DNA of 64,000 nt, taken from Branchiostoma floridae (lineage: Eukaryota > Chordata > Leptocardii > Amphioxiformes > Branchiostomatidae). Position 1 is the first letter of the stretch; the number at the start of each line of letters is the position of its first letter. Both the position numbers and the translations under genes were made by a program. The stretch covers positions 20,293,116 to 20,357,115 of the forward strand of contig NC_049991.1 in NCBI RefSeq assembly GCF_000003815.2. Direction: 5' to 3'. The notes under the pieces were generated by a model, which saw only the letters and a list, made by a program, of their open reading frames with translations, was not told the origin of the DNA and made no database searches. Shown here in pieces: positions 42,701-55,090 of this stretch.

Positions 42701-44090
42701 CATTACAACTTGTGTTTTTTTTTTTGTCCGCTACCACTTCACAAAGGTTGATACAGTAGAGGTCGCTTTATTGCACAGCCTATTTGCCAGTGAATTTCAT
42801 GCAATTATCCGACTGGTGCAATAATGCAAAGTTATCAAGCTGGACCGCATCGGTTTGGGATTTTAGGATTCTGTGCAGTTAACAGAAGTGTGCGTTAATC
42901 CGTTGTGCAATTAAGTGACTTCTACTGTACCTATGTTGAGTTGTCGTCACAGGTTGCAGCATCTGTTCTATATATTAAAGTGGTCACATTTCAATGGACC
43001 CTTAAAGGTATTTGGATTGGCGTTTGGTGGAATAGAAGAATTGACTACAGTAGAAGCCGGTTAATTGCACAACGGATTAACACACACTTCTGTTAACTGC
43101 ACGGAATCCCAAACCCGTGCGGTCCAGCTAGATAATTTCGCATAATTGCACGAGCCGGATAATTGCATGGAATTTGCTGGCAAATAGGAAGTGCAATTAA
43201 GCGGCTCCTAGAGTAGTACTCTTTTTACATCATGCTTTTTGGAGACCTCAGGTGTTTTGCTTCCTTCTTCCTAGTCAGTCACCGTGTTGCTTGCGTGTGC
43301 GGCTAACACAAGTGTTGATGGCACTACTGTGTAACCTTCTTGTCTCATTGATGTATTACTCCGCGAGTGGGCACCCTGAAGTAGATCCGAGCCAAAAACT
43401 GAACGGCTGCATGGACGCATGTTTTTAGCGGTGAGAAATTCGGTTTTGGCCAGCCGAACTGATATCAAAAGTTCGATTGGTGAAAGCTTGCTTGTACCTG
43501 AAGAAATCAGCAGGTAAAGTTTGACAGCCGCGCGCTAGGTCGGAGGTACACAGCGCTGGGTTCTGAGTGGTGCGGTTGTACGCTAGCAAGGAAAAAGTGC
43601 CTTTTGCTGGGATTGACTAATTGTAGTTGTAATTGCTATTAACAACAAACCTATAGATTCTAGTCATTGGCAATTTTTTTCTATTATATAGAGTAAATCT
43701 GCTCAACAGAGAATGAAAAATCTGCTGACATTTCATGTAGCTTCATTATAAAGGCGACCATGTAAAACAATAATTATAATCTAGAAGACTATGGGAAGAA
43801 GAAAATTATCAATGAGACCTTAAATGAATATGAAAAATATTCATAAAAATCAACGATTTGCGCTGGAGCAAAAAATTGAAAAGGTTTTATAACCGGGCGC
43901 CAGCCCGCATTTTTTGGCTGCAGATTACTCCGTCTACCTATTTCCGTTAACATGGTAACGGACGAGTCTACATTTCCAAGGGGCGTAATTATTGTTATTT
44001 TTCTTGTATCGTACTCTACTAGATATATAAGCCATTTGAAAGATGACTAAGGTTCTAAAGCTGTTTTTCTTGGTGTAAACTACTTCCAAG
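39723..44090 (+). repeat. Unit 4, 3' UTR-like region and flank
   Basis: As unit 2; AATAAA at 42676-42681. About 41.4-43.5 kb is nearly identical to 46.4-48.5 kb in unit 5. Confidence 0.85.
42676..42681 (+). terminator. Poly(A) signal AATAAA, unit 4
   Basis: Same site and flanks as at 27359. Confidence 0.5.
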
Positions 44091-44723
44091 TTATTTTTTG
44101 CCTTCTCCGCCTTGTCCCGAACGCGGTCCCCGGCCATCAGCAGCAGTGCTCCTGTGAGCAGCACCTCCTTCGACGCATTCGGAAACAGCAGCCAGACGGC
44201 GAGCAACGATCTAGACGGCTTCGATCTCCTGGGATCGCGGTCCACGGGAGGTATGGGCGACCTACTCGGGGGCGGCGTTTCCTCGCAGAACAACGTTGGC
44301 GCGTTTAACATGATGGGGCTCGACCAGGGTTTACCGATGCAGCCGGGCGGCAAGCAGAAGACGCCGGAGACGTTCCTTGGCGAGAACTCGTCACTGGTGA
44401 ACCTGGACAACCTGATCAGCCAGCCGGCCGCCCCGNNNNNNNNNNNNNNNNNNNNNNNNNNNNNNNNNNNNNNNNNNNNNNNNNNNNNNNNNNNNNNNNN
44501 NNNNNNNNNNNNNNNNNNNNNNNNNNNNNNNNNNNAGCCGGTCAGCAACCCATTCCAGGCTCAGATGGTCAGACCGCCCACTATAAACCAGATGCGCTCG
44601 CCGCCCGGACCGCCCGTGCAGCCGGGACTGGTAGGACTGGGCGGTGCGGACGGCCTCCCACAACCGCTCCTCCCCATGGGAACCACAGCACAGCCGGCGC
44701 AGCCCACCAACCCCTTCTTATGA
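44091..44723 (+). CDS. Epsin last-exon copy 5, open apart from an N gap; candidate alternative last exon
   Basis: In phase from the acceptor CCAAG (44090): LFFAFSALSRTRSPAIS, then epsin-like sequence with STGGMGDLLG in place of STGGSGDLLG, to TGA at 44721-44723. The gap at 44436-44535 replaces exactly the 100 nt present in copy 4 at this place, so the frame probably holds, but NPF 1 lies in the gap and cannot be seen. Confidence 0.45.
   Translation, partial: LFFAFSALSRTRSPAISSSAPVSSTSFDAFGNSSQTASNDLDGFDLLGSRSTGGMGDLLGGGVSSQNNVGAFNMMGLDQGLPMQPGGKQKTPETFLGENSSLVNLDNLISQPAAPXXXXXXXXXXXXXXXXXXXXXXXXXXXXXXXXXXPVSNPFQAQMVRPPTINQMRSPPGPPVQPGLVGLGGADGLPQPLLPMGTTAQPAQPTNPFL
44436..44535. other. Assembly gap (100 N)
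   Basis: Run of N inside exon copy 5. Counting bases in copy 4 between the flanking words gives 100, so the size appears right even though 100 N is also a common default. Confidence 0.98.
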
Positions 44724-47700
44724 AACTGTGACTACGCTAGCGCTAGCTGTATAAGTGTGCATGGAAGAGGTACAAGGTGGTAATTCCGCTCAGCCAAAAA
44801 CGCTCGCAGAAAAATGCGAGGGTGTTGAAACATTTTAAGAGGGGGGGAGGGGGATGCTAGCAAAATGTGACCGCAACAAAAACGTCCCAATCATTTCGCG
44901 TGATCAACTTTCAACTTGTAGGGTAAGACGTCGGCAATTGTACACTAAAGATTTGTAGAAGTGTGAATTGTAGAAAAAGTATGACATAGCCCAGCGTTTC
45001 TAGGGGAAAGGTCTGTCAGCTAGTAGAAGTGAATGAAGCATAAGATGTAGACAAGCCCTTGGTATTCTGTGCCCCCTGCACATGCGCTGTGTGTTTGTAA
45101 ATATCTATCGTACAGTTTGGGTCTCGGATGCTGACACGAGAGCTATGGTTCTTGTACTGAGATAGTATGCTTTGCTTTCGAGTCTCAACCCACGATGTTA
45201 CCGTACCAGTCGACTCCATTTTTTTAAGAAAAGGCGTGAGAAAATGCGACTACAAATGATATCACAGTCAGTGTGTTTCAACTACAAAGTGTTTCAAAAG
45301 TTTTGGATGACATACTTTTAGTCTGGACTTGGACAACTCGATTCCGAGACTTAGGGAAGATGAAGGGAAGTGAAACACACCATTATGCAGATGGTAGGAA
45401 TAATGCTTCTAAATTCACAGAGTCTGATGCTAACTGGATATTTTGAAACATGGTTTCGTAGTACATGTAAATTGACAATCAGGCTGTGCTTAGTTTGCAC
45501 AATGCCAGGTGCTTTTAATTCTCATCTTCTCAGTCACTCCTTGCAGAAATACACTTTTCCAACTGATATGTTTTTTCCCAAATCTTGTGCAGCGAACATG
45601 TTTCCGTGGTTTCTTCTTGCTTGATCTTTTCCATGTTGAGGATACCAACTTTCTGTGTCAATGAGAGGGGACAGAATATTTTTGATCACAAGCAATGTTT
45701 TACAGGATAATACATAGTTGTAAACTTCTTTTCACAACACTGTTTTACAAACACTCAAAGTACAAAGCTCCAGCCATTGAATCAAGCAGTATGGAAAAAC
45801 AATGTTTGTTCAACAGCATTTTTATTTGTTTTAACTGTCAGAACAGGCATCAGACAGACTGAATTATATGTTTTACCATGTATGATGTAATATGAAAACT
45901 TAAATATTTAACAAAATGTACAAGTCTGCTCATATGTCATAACACCCTCATGGCATACCATTTCTGTATAACTTGAATGGTGCAAGCTGAAGACTGCTGC
46001 AAAAACTGTTTGGACACATTCTAAAGTAGACCCACAAGAAAGTGTTGTAAGCTGACTTGTCTTACTGGAGACTCTGCTGTAACTTCCCAGCGAGACTTGA
46101 TCATCTGACGTGTCTTCTTACCAGTTGTCTTTACTGAACTCGAGTCTGACAGGAGACTTGTTTGACTCTGTCGTTTCTATCTTTACATTTGTCTTAACTC
46201 AAGTCTGTCTCGTCCAACTGGAAACTTGGTAGACTTGTACATTTCTTCTTTCCAGTTGTTTTTACTGAACTCAAGTCTGAGTTGTCTGACTGGAGACTTT
46301 GTCAACTGTGACATTTCTTCTTTACAGTTGTCTCGACTGAACTCAAGTCCAACTCTGACTGAAAAATTTGGTTGACTCTGCTATAACGACTCGCAGTATT
46401 CTGCTGTCAGCTTGATGTCTTCTGTTGTGTCTGACGTATTTTTGCGCAGTTAAACCAAATAATGCAGAGTCAAAATTGCACAAGAAGACCACTTTGGCGA
46501 CCAATTAAGATAGTTGGTCACCATAGACAGGTTTCTTAATGCTTGTGGCAAACGTTATCTAAGGGACTACCAAAACGTGTTCATATTAGGCAAGCCGTTC
46601 TTATGCAGAGGTGGTCTCTTGTACAGGTTTGACTATATGCAAAACAATAATTAGTACCCAGAAAGTTTGCTCAATGTTAAGTTTCAGACGAAATCCTGGT
46701 CCAAGTTAAATCGCTACATCAGTCCCTGTCAGGGAGTGACTCGGAAGTTGTTTTGCTATCCAAGACGATATTTTATTACCGGTACCAATACTTGCTACAT
46801 TATGTCTTTCAGGAAGCTCAGAGAGTTTTACTTCAATTTACTCCACATTATTATTACCCTGTGGAAACTAATGTTGAGACTTGGTAGTTTTCGTTGTGGT
46901 TTTGTGAACATGAAAATTCCAGTGTTTGCAAATTGTCATCTCTAACATATATTGATATTGGTTTGTACCATATGATGACTAGCTAATGTTGAATTTAACG
47001 TTATATCAATTCTTCCTATAGTCTTAGCGACTAAGATGCAGCTATGGGGTTTTTAAAGTCATATTTAAGATGGAAAGCTGAAATTGTATCTAAAGTAGCT
47101 CACTAGCATATTGTATGATGATTTTCAAAACTACTTTTTGACTTGTTTCATTTTCACTTTGTATGATTGAACAAGACTGACGATCTACTATTGTATATTA
47201 TTATAATTATTATCGTACTGAAAACTATATTTTGGTAGAAGTAAAAAAGAATACTGCCTCCTTCACGCACTAAAATCTGATGTTGACTATGTCAACAGTG
47301 TAAATGTAAAATTTGTCGATTGTACATGGGAGCGTTAGACTTGCTGTGCTTTGGGCTCCTTTTTGTAACTACGGACTGAGGTTCGCTTCAAACCCACACA
47401 GATTTATTTTATAATGATGACATCCTCTGATGCAAATAACTTGTTCTGCAATGATCAATGATCTGTTATTAGACAGCTCAGTTTTAAAATCCTGTGACAT
47501 GTACATGGCCTAATATTATGACTTGTGTGGTAGTTTTGGCAAGGGGCTTTTCTATTTTGGTAGCCGAGTGCAAGCTTTGTTGTGTATTTTTACCCAGTTG
47601 TCAGGAGCAGCAAGATTTGTTGTTATAAAGGTCGAAATTAAAAAAATAAGCACCATGATGTTATCAATAAACTAACTTTGTGTGGACTATCATTACAACT

Positions 47701-49087
47701 TGTGTTTTTTTTTTTGTCCGCTACCACTTCACAAAGGTTGATACAGTAGAGGTCGCTTTATTGCACAGCCTATTTGCCAGTGAATTTCATGCAATTATCC
47801 GACTGGTGCAATAATGCAAAGTTATCAAGCTGGACCGCATCGGTTTGGGATTTTAGGATTCTGTGCAGTTAACAGAAGTGTGCGTTAATCCGTTGTGCAA
47901 TTAAGTGACTTCTACTGTACCTATGTTGAGTTGTCGTCACAGGTTGCAGCATCTGTTCTATATATTAAAGTGGTCACATTTCAATGGACCCTTAAAGGTA
48001 TTTGGATTGGCGTTTGGTGGAATAGAAGAATTGACTACAGTAGAAGCCGGTTAATTGCACAACGGATTAACACACACTTCTGTTAACTGCACGGAATCCC
48101 AAACCCGTGCGGTCCAGCTAGATAATTTCGCATAATTGCACGAGCCGGATAATTGCATGGAATTTGCTGGCAAATAGGAAGTGCAATTAAGCGGCTCCTA
48201 GAGTAGTACTCTTTTTACATCATGCTTTTTGGAGACCTCAGGTGTTTTGCTTCCTTCTTCCTAGTCAGTCACCGTGTTGCTTGCGTGTGCGGCTAACACA
48301 AGTGTTGATGGCACTACTGTGTAACCTTCTTGTCTCATTGATGTATTACTCCGCGAGTGGGCACCCTGAAGTAGATCCGAGCCAAAAACTGAACGGCTGC
48401 ATGGACGCATGTTTTTAGCGGTGAGAAATTCGCTTTTGGCCAGCCGAACTGATATCAAAAAGTTCGATTGGTGAAAGCTTGCTTGTAACTGAAGAAATCA
48501 GCAGGTAAAGTTTGACAGCCGCGCGCTAGGGCGGAGGTACACAGTCCTGGGTTCTGAGTGGTGCGGCTGTACGCTAGCAAGCAATGAAAAGGTGCCTTTT
48601 GCTGGGATTGACTAATTGTAGCTTGTAATTGCTATTAACAACAAACCTATGGATTCTAGTCATTGGCAATTTTTTTCTATTATATAGAGTAAATCTGCTC
48701 AACAGAGAATGAAAAATCTGCTGACATTTCATGTAGCTTCATTATAAAGGCGACCATGTAAAACACGAATTATAACCTAGAAGTCTATAGGAAGAAGAAA
48801 CTCATCAATGAGACCTTAAATGAATATGAAAAATATTCATAAAAAATCAACGATTTGCGCTGGAGCAAATAATTGAAAAGGTTTTATAACCGGGCGCCAG
48901 CCCGCATATTTTGGCTGCAGATTACTCCGTCTACCTATTTCCGTTAACATGGTAACGGACGAGTCTACATTTCCAAGGGGCGTTATTATTGTTATTTTTG
49001 TTGTATCGTACTCTACTAGATATATAAGCCATTTGAAAGAGGACTAAGGTTCTATAGCTGTTTTTCTTGGTGTAAACTACTTCCAAG
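44724..49087 (+). repeat. Unit 5, 3' UTR-like region and flank
   Basis: As unit 2; AATAAA at 47666-47671. About 44.9-45.5 kb is nearly identical to 55.3-55.9 kb in unit 7. Confidence 0.85.
47666..47671 (+). terminator. Poly(A) signal AATAAA, unit 5
   Basis: Same site and flanks as at 27359. Confidence 0.5.
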
Positions 49088-49723
49088 TTATTTTTTGCCT
49101 TCTCCGCCTTGTCCCGAACGCGGTCCCCGGCCATCAGCAGCAGTGCTCCTGTGAGCAGCACCTCCTTCGACGCATTCGGAAACAGCAGCCAGACAGCGAG
49201 CAACGACCTAGACGGCTTCGATCTCCTGGGATCGCGGTCCACGGGTGGCAGTGGCGACCTACTCGGGGGCGGCGTTTCCTCGCAGAACAACGTTGGCGCG
49301 TTTAACATGATGGGGCTCGACCAGGGTTTACCCATGCAGCCGGGCGGCAAGCAGAAGACGCCGGAGACCTTCCTTGGCGAGAATTCGTCCCTGGTGAACC
49401 TGGACAACCTGATCAGCCAGCCCGCCGCCCCGCCGCCCGTGCTACCGCCGCCGGCGCAACCAGCTGTGACAAACCCCTTCCTCGGGATCGCGCCGCCCTC
49501 ACAACCGCTCTCGCAACCGCCCCCGGCGGCATCCAAGCCGGTCAGCAACCCATTCCAGGCCCAGATGGTCAGACCGCCCACTATAAACCAGATGCGCTCG
49601 CCGCCCGGACCGCCCTTGCAACCGGGACTGGTAGGACTGGGCGGTGCGGACGGCCTCCCACAACCGCTCCTCCCCATGGGAACCACAGCACAGCCGGCGC
49701 AACCAACCAACCCCTTCTTATGA
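49088..49723 (+). CDS. Epsin last-exon copy 6, open; candidate alternative last exon
   Basis: From acceptor CCAAG (49087) the frame is open for 211 codons: LFFAFSALSRTRSPAIS and on to NPFL and TGA at 49721-49723. One codon longer than copy 3 (PAASKP). Keeps LVNLD and all three NPF motifs; one change, PPLQPG for PPVQPG. No gap, frameshift or insertion, making it the cleanest copy beyond the parent. Confidence 0.5.
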   Translation, partial: LFFAFSALSRTRSPAISSSAPVSSTSFDAFGNSSQTASNDLDGFDLLGSRSTGGSGDLLGGGVSSQNNVGAFNMMGLDQGLPMQPGGKQKTPETFLGENSSLVNLDNLISQPAAPPPVLPPPAQPAVTNPFLGIAPPSQPLSQPPPAASKPVSNPFQAQMVRPPTINQMRSPPGPPLQPGLVGLGGADGLPQPLLPMGTTAQPAQPTNPFL

Positions 49724-52700
49724 AACTGTGACTGCACTAGCGCTAGCTGTATAAGTGTGCATGGAAGAGGTACAAGGTGGTAATTCCGCTCAGCCAAAAA
49801 CACTCGCAGAAAAATGCGAGGATGTTGAAACATTTTAATAGGGTGGGAGGGGGGATGCTAGCAAAATGTGACCGCAAAAAAAAAAAAAAAAACGTCCCAA
49901 TCATTTCACGTGATCAACTTTCAACTTGTAGGGTCAGACGTCGGCAATTGTACACTAAAGATTTGTAGAAGTGTGAATTGTAGAAAAAGTATGACATAGC
50001 CCAGCGTTTCTAGGGGAAAGGTCTGTCAGCTAGTAGAAGTGAATGAAGCATAAGATGTAGACAAGCCCTTGGTATTCTGTGCCCCCTGCACATGCGCTGT
50101 GTGTTTGTAAATATCTATCGTACAGTTTGGGTCTCGGATGCTGACACGAGAGCTATGGTTCTTGTACTGAGATAGTGTGCTTTGCTTTCGAGTCTCAACC
50201 CACGATGTTACCGTACCAGTCGACTCCATTTTTGTAAGAAAAGGCGTGAGAAAATGCGACTACAAATGATATCACAGTCAGTGTGTTTCAACTACAAAGT
50301 GTGTTTCAACAGTTTTGGATGACATACTTTTAGTATGGACTTGGATAACTCAATTCCAAGACTTAGGGGAGTTGTATGGAAGAGAAACACACCATTATGC
50401 AGATGGTAGGAATAATGCCTCTAAATTCACAGAGTCTGATGCTAACTGGATATTTTGAAATATGGTTTCGTAGTACATGTAAATTGACAATCAGGCTGTG
50501 CTAAGTTTGCACAATGCCAGGTGCTTTTAATTCTCATCTTCTCAGTCACTCCTTGCAGAAATGGACACACTATTCTAACTGATATATTTTTTTCCAAAAT
50601 CTTGTGCAGCGAACATGTTTCAATGGTTTCTTCTTGCTTGATCTTTTCCATGTTGAGGATACCAACTTTCTGTGTCAATGAGAGGGGACAGAATATTTTT
50701 CATCACAAGCAATGTTTTACAGGATAATACATAGTTGTAAACTTCTTTTCACAACACTGTTTTACAAAAACTCAAAGTACAAAGCTTCAGCACTTGAATC
50801 AAGCAGTATGGAAAAACAATGTTTGTTCAACAGCATTTTTACTTGTTTTAACTGTCAGAACAGGCATCAGACGGACTGAATTATATGTTTTACCATGTAT
50901 GATGTAATATAAAAACTTAGATATTTAACAAAATGTACAAGTCTGCTCATATATCATAACACCCTCACGGCATACCATTTCTTCATAACTTGAATGGTGC
51001 AAGCTGAAGACTGCTGCAAAAACTGTTTGGACACATTCTAAAGTAGACCCACAAGAAAGGGTGGTAAGCTGACTTGTCTTACTGGAGACTCTGCTGTAAC
51101 TTCCCAGCGAGACTTGATCATCTGACGTGTCTTCTTACCAGTTGTCTTTACTGAACTCGAGTCTGACAGGAGACTTGTTTGACTCTGTCGTCTCTATCTT
51201 TACATTTGTCTTAACTCAAGTCTGTCTCGTCCAACTGGAAACTTGGTAGACTTGTACATTTCATCTTTCCAGTTGTTTTTACTGAACTCAAGTCTGAGTC
51301 GTCTGACTGGAGACTTTGTCAACTGTGACATTTCTTCTTTACAGTTGTCTCGACTGAATTCGAGTCCAACTCTGACTGAAAAATTTGGTTGACTCTGCTG
51401 TAACGACTAGCAGTATTCTGCTGTCAGCTTGATGTCTTCTGTTGTGTCTGACGTATTTTTGCGCAGTTAAACCAAATAATGCAGAGTCAAAATTGCACAA
51501 GAAGACCACTTTGGCGACCAATTAAGATAGTTGGTCACCATAGACAGGTTTCTTAATGCTTGTGGCAAACGTTATCTAAGGGACTACCAAAACGTGTTCA
51601 TATTGGGCAAGCCGTTCTTATGCAGAGGTGGTCTCTTGTACAGGTTTGACTATACGCAAAACAATAGTTGCCCAGAAACTTTGCTCAACGTTACGTTTCA
51701 GACGAAATCCTGGTCCATGTCAAATTGCTACATAAGTCCATGTTAGGGAGTGACTCGGAAGTTCTTTTGCTATCCAAGACGATATTTTATTACCGGTACC
51801 AATACTTGCTACATTATGTCTTTCAGGAAGCTCAGAGAGTTTTACTTCAATTTAATCCACATTATTATTACCCTGCGGAAACTAATGTTGAGACTTGGTA
51901 GTTTTCGTTGTGGTTTTGTGAACATGAAAATTCCAGTGTTTGCAAATTGTCATCTCTAACATATATTGATATTGGTTTGTACCATATGATGACTAGCTAA
52001 TGTTGAATTTAACGTTATATCAATTCTTCCTATAGTCTTAGCGACTAAGATGCAGCTATGGGGTTTTTAAAGTCATATTTAAGATGGAAAGCTGAAATTG
52101 TATCTAAAGTAGCTCACTAGCATATTGTATGATGATTTTCAAAACTACTTTTTGACTTGTTTCATTTTCACTTTGTATGATTGAACAAGACTGACGATCT
52201 ACTATTGTATATTATTATAATTATTATCGTACTGAAAACTATATTTTGGTAGAAGTAAAAAAGAATACTGCCTCCTTCACGCACTAAAATCTGATGTTGA
52301 CTATGTCAACAGTGTAAATGTAAAATTTGTCGATTGTACATGGGAGCGTTAGACTTGCTGTGCTTTGGGCTCCTTTTTGTAACTACGGACTGAGGTTCGC
52401 TTCAAACCCACACAGATTTATTTTATAATGATGACATCCTCTGATGCAAATAACTTGTTCTGCAATGATCAATGATCTGTTATTAGACAGCTCAGTTTTA
52501 AAATCCCGTGACATGTACATGGCCTGATATTATGACTTGTGTGGTAGTTTTGGCAAGGGGCTTTTCTATTTTGGTAGCCGAGTGCAAGCTTTGTTGTGTA
52601 TTTTTACCCAGTTGTCAGGAGCAGCAAGATTTGTTGTTATAAAGGTCGAAATTAAAAAAAATAAGCACCATGATGTTATCAATAAACTAACTTTGTGTGG

Positions 52701-54095
52701 ACTATCATTATAAGTTGTGTTTTTTTTTGTCTGCTAGCACTTCACAAAGGTTGATACAGTAGAGGCCGCTTAATTGCACGGCCTATTTGCCAGTAAATTT
52801 CGTGCAATTATCCGAATGGTGCAATAATGCAAAGTTATCTAGCTTGACCACACCGGTTTGGGATTTTAGGATTCTGTGCAGTTAACAGAAGTGTGCGTTA
52901 ATCCGTTGTGCAATTAAGTGACTTCTACTGTACCTATGTTGAGTTAAGTTGTCACAGGTTGCAGAATCTGTTCTATATATTAAAGTGGTCACATTTAAAT
53001 GGATCCATCTACGTATTTGTATAGGCGTTTGGTGGAATAGAAGAATTGACTACAGTAGAAGCCAGTTAATTGCACAACGGATTAACACGCTTCTGTTAAC
53101 TGCACGGAATCCCGAACCCGTGCGGTCCAGCTAGATAATTTCGCATTATTGCACGAGCCGGATAATTGCATGGAATTTGCATGCAAATAGGAAGTGCAAT
53201 TAAGCGGCTCCTAGAGTAGTACTCTTTTTACATCATGCTTTTTGGAGACCTCAGGTAATTTGCTTCCTTCTTCCTAGTCAGTCACCGTGTTGCTTGCGTG
53301 TGCGGCTAACACAAGTGTTGATGGCACTACTGTGTAACCTTCTTGTCTCATTGATGTATTACTCCGCGAGTGGGCACCCTAAGATAGATCCAAGCCAAAT
53401 ACTGAACGGCTGCATGGACGCATGTTTTTAGCGGTGAGAAATTCGGTTTTGGCCAGCCGAACTGATATCAAAAGTTCGATTGGTGAAAGCTTGCTTGTAC
53501 CTGAAGAAATCAGCAGGTAAAGTTTGACAGCCGCGCGCTAGGTCGGAGGTACACAGCGCTGGGTTCTGAGTGGTGCGGTTGTACGCTAGCAAGGAAAAAG
53601 TGCCTTTTGCTGGGATTGACTAATTGTAGTTGTAATTGCTATTAACAACAAACCTATAGATTCTAGTCATTGGCAATTTTTTTCTATTATATAGAGTAAA
53701 TCTGCTCAACAGAGAATGAAAAATCTGCTGACATTTCATGTAGCTTCATTATAAAGGCGACCATGTAAAACACGAATTATAACCTAGAAGTCTATGGGAA
53801 GAAGAAACTCATCAATGAGACCTTAAATGAATATGAAAAATATTCATAAAAAAATCAACGATTTGCGCTGGAGCAAAAAATTGAAAAGGTTTTATAACCG
53901 GGAGCCAGCCCGCATTTTTTGGCTGCAGATTACTCCGTCTACCTATTTCCGTTAACATGGTAACGGACGAGTCTACATTTCCAAGGGGCGTAATTATTGT
54001 TATTTTTCTTGTATCGTACTCTACTAGATATATAAGCCATTTGAAAGAGGACTAAGGTTCTAAAGCTGTTTTTCTTGGTGTAAAGTACTTCCAAG
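49724..54095 (+). repeat. Unit 6, 3' UTR-like region and flank
   Basis: As unit 2; AATAAA at 52681-52686; an A-run of about 18 at 49876-49892. Mosaic: 51.0-52.7 kb follows unit 3, 53.3-53.7 kb follows unit 4, and 53.8 kb onward follows the end of unit 3. Confidence 0.85.
52681..52686 (+). terminator. Poly(A) signal AATAAA, unit 6
   Basis: Same site and flanks as at 27359. Confidence 0.5.
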
Positions 54096-55090
54096 TTATT
54101 TTTTTCCTTCTCCGCCTTGTCCCGAACGCGGCGCGGTCCCCGGCCATCAGCAGCAGTGCTCCTGTGAGCAGCACCTCCTTCGACGCATTCGGAAACAGCA
54201 GCCAGACGGCGAGCAACGACCTAGACGGCTTCGATCTCCTGGGATCGCGGTCCACGGGTGGTAGTGGTGACCTACTCGGGGGTGGCGTTTCCTCGCAGAA
54301 CAACGTTGGCGCGTTTAACAGTCAGTCAGTCAGTCAGTCAAGTTTATTGCACAACGATTGTATCAGGTACAATGTATGGCAAGTAACATGTATAACTAGC
54401 AACTACGAACTATCTACATGAGTATACTAATCTAACATAATAGAAAATAAGGCGGCATAGTGTATTTTACATTGTTAAAGCACGACTTCTCTTTTGCATA
54501 GCATTATATATATATTGGCCTAGGTGGACAGATATGGAGTCGGGACATGATAGTATTACATTGAATATTTCTCTACTTGTATTAGGTAGTGTTGTTCTGT
54601 TGTTACACATGGTCAATAACTTTTTCCTTTCTTCATCATAACAAGGGCATATCATCAGGAAATGGTATTCATCTTCAATACTGTCTTTGCAGATGGGACA
54701 CATTCTCTTTTCGGATGGTATATTTTTGTGACGACCCTTTTCAATTTCTAAACAATGTCCCTGGTGAACCTGGACAACCTGATCAGCCAGCCCGCCGCCC
54801 CGCCACCCGTGCTACCGCCGCCGGCGCAACCAGCCGTCACGAACCCCTTCCTCGGGATCGCGCCGCCCTCACAACCGCTCTCGCAACCGCCCCCGGCAGC
54901 CAAGCCGGTCAGCAACCCATTCCAGGCTCAGATGGTCAGACCGCCCACTATAAACCAGATGCGCTCGCCGCCCGGACCGCCCGTGCAGCCGGGACTGGTA
55001 GGACTGGGCGGTGCGGACGGCCTCCCACAACCGCTCCTCCCCATGGGAACCACAGCACAGCCGGCGCAGCCCACCAACCCCTTCTTATGA
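54096..55090 (+). pseudogene. Epsin last-exon copy 7, broken by the same LINE insertion as copy 4
   Basis: Shows the same 5-nt insertion, the same 436-bp LINE with the same junctions, and the same 79-bp deletion as 38728-39722, at an offset of 15,368 bp. It therefore descends from the same broken copy by duplication or conversion. ATG at 54755 opens the same 111-codon tail. Confidence 0.9.
54321..54756 (-). mobile_element. LINE fragment, copy 7 (duplicate of the one in copy 4)
   Basis: Identical in length and, as far as I compared, in sequence to 38953-39388. Confidence 0.85.

Noticed and set aside
48931..49833. Long minus-strand open frame (300 aa) antisense to exon copy 6, and the similar one at 33607-34221
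   Set aside because: They are shadows of the G+C-rich, Pro/Gln-rich plus-strand exon; they appear only where that exon is present and match no known family.
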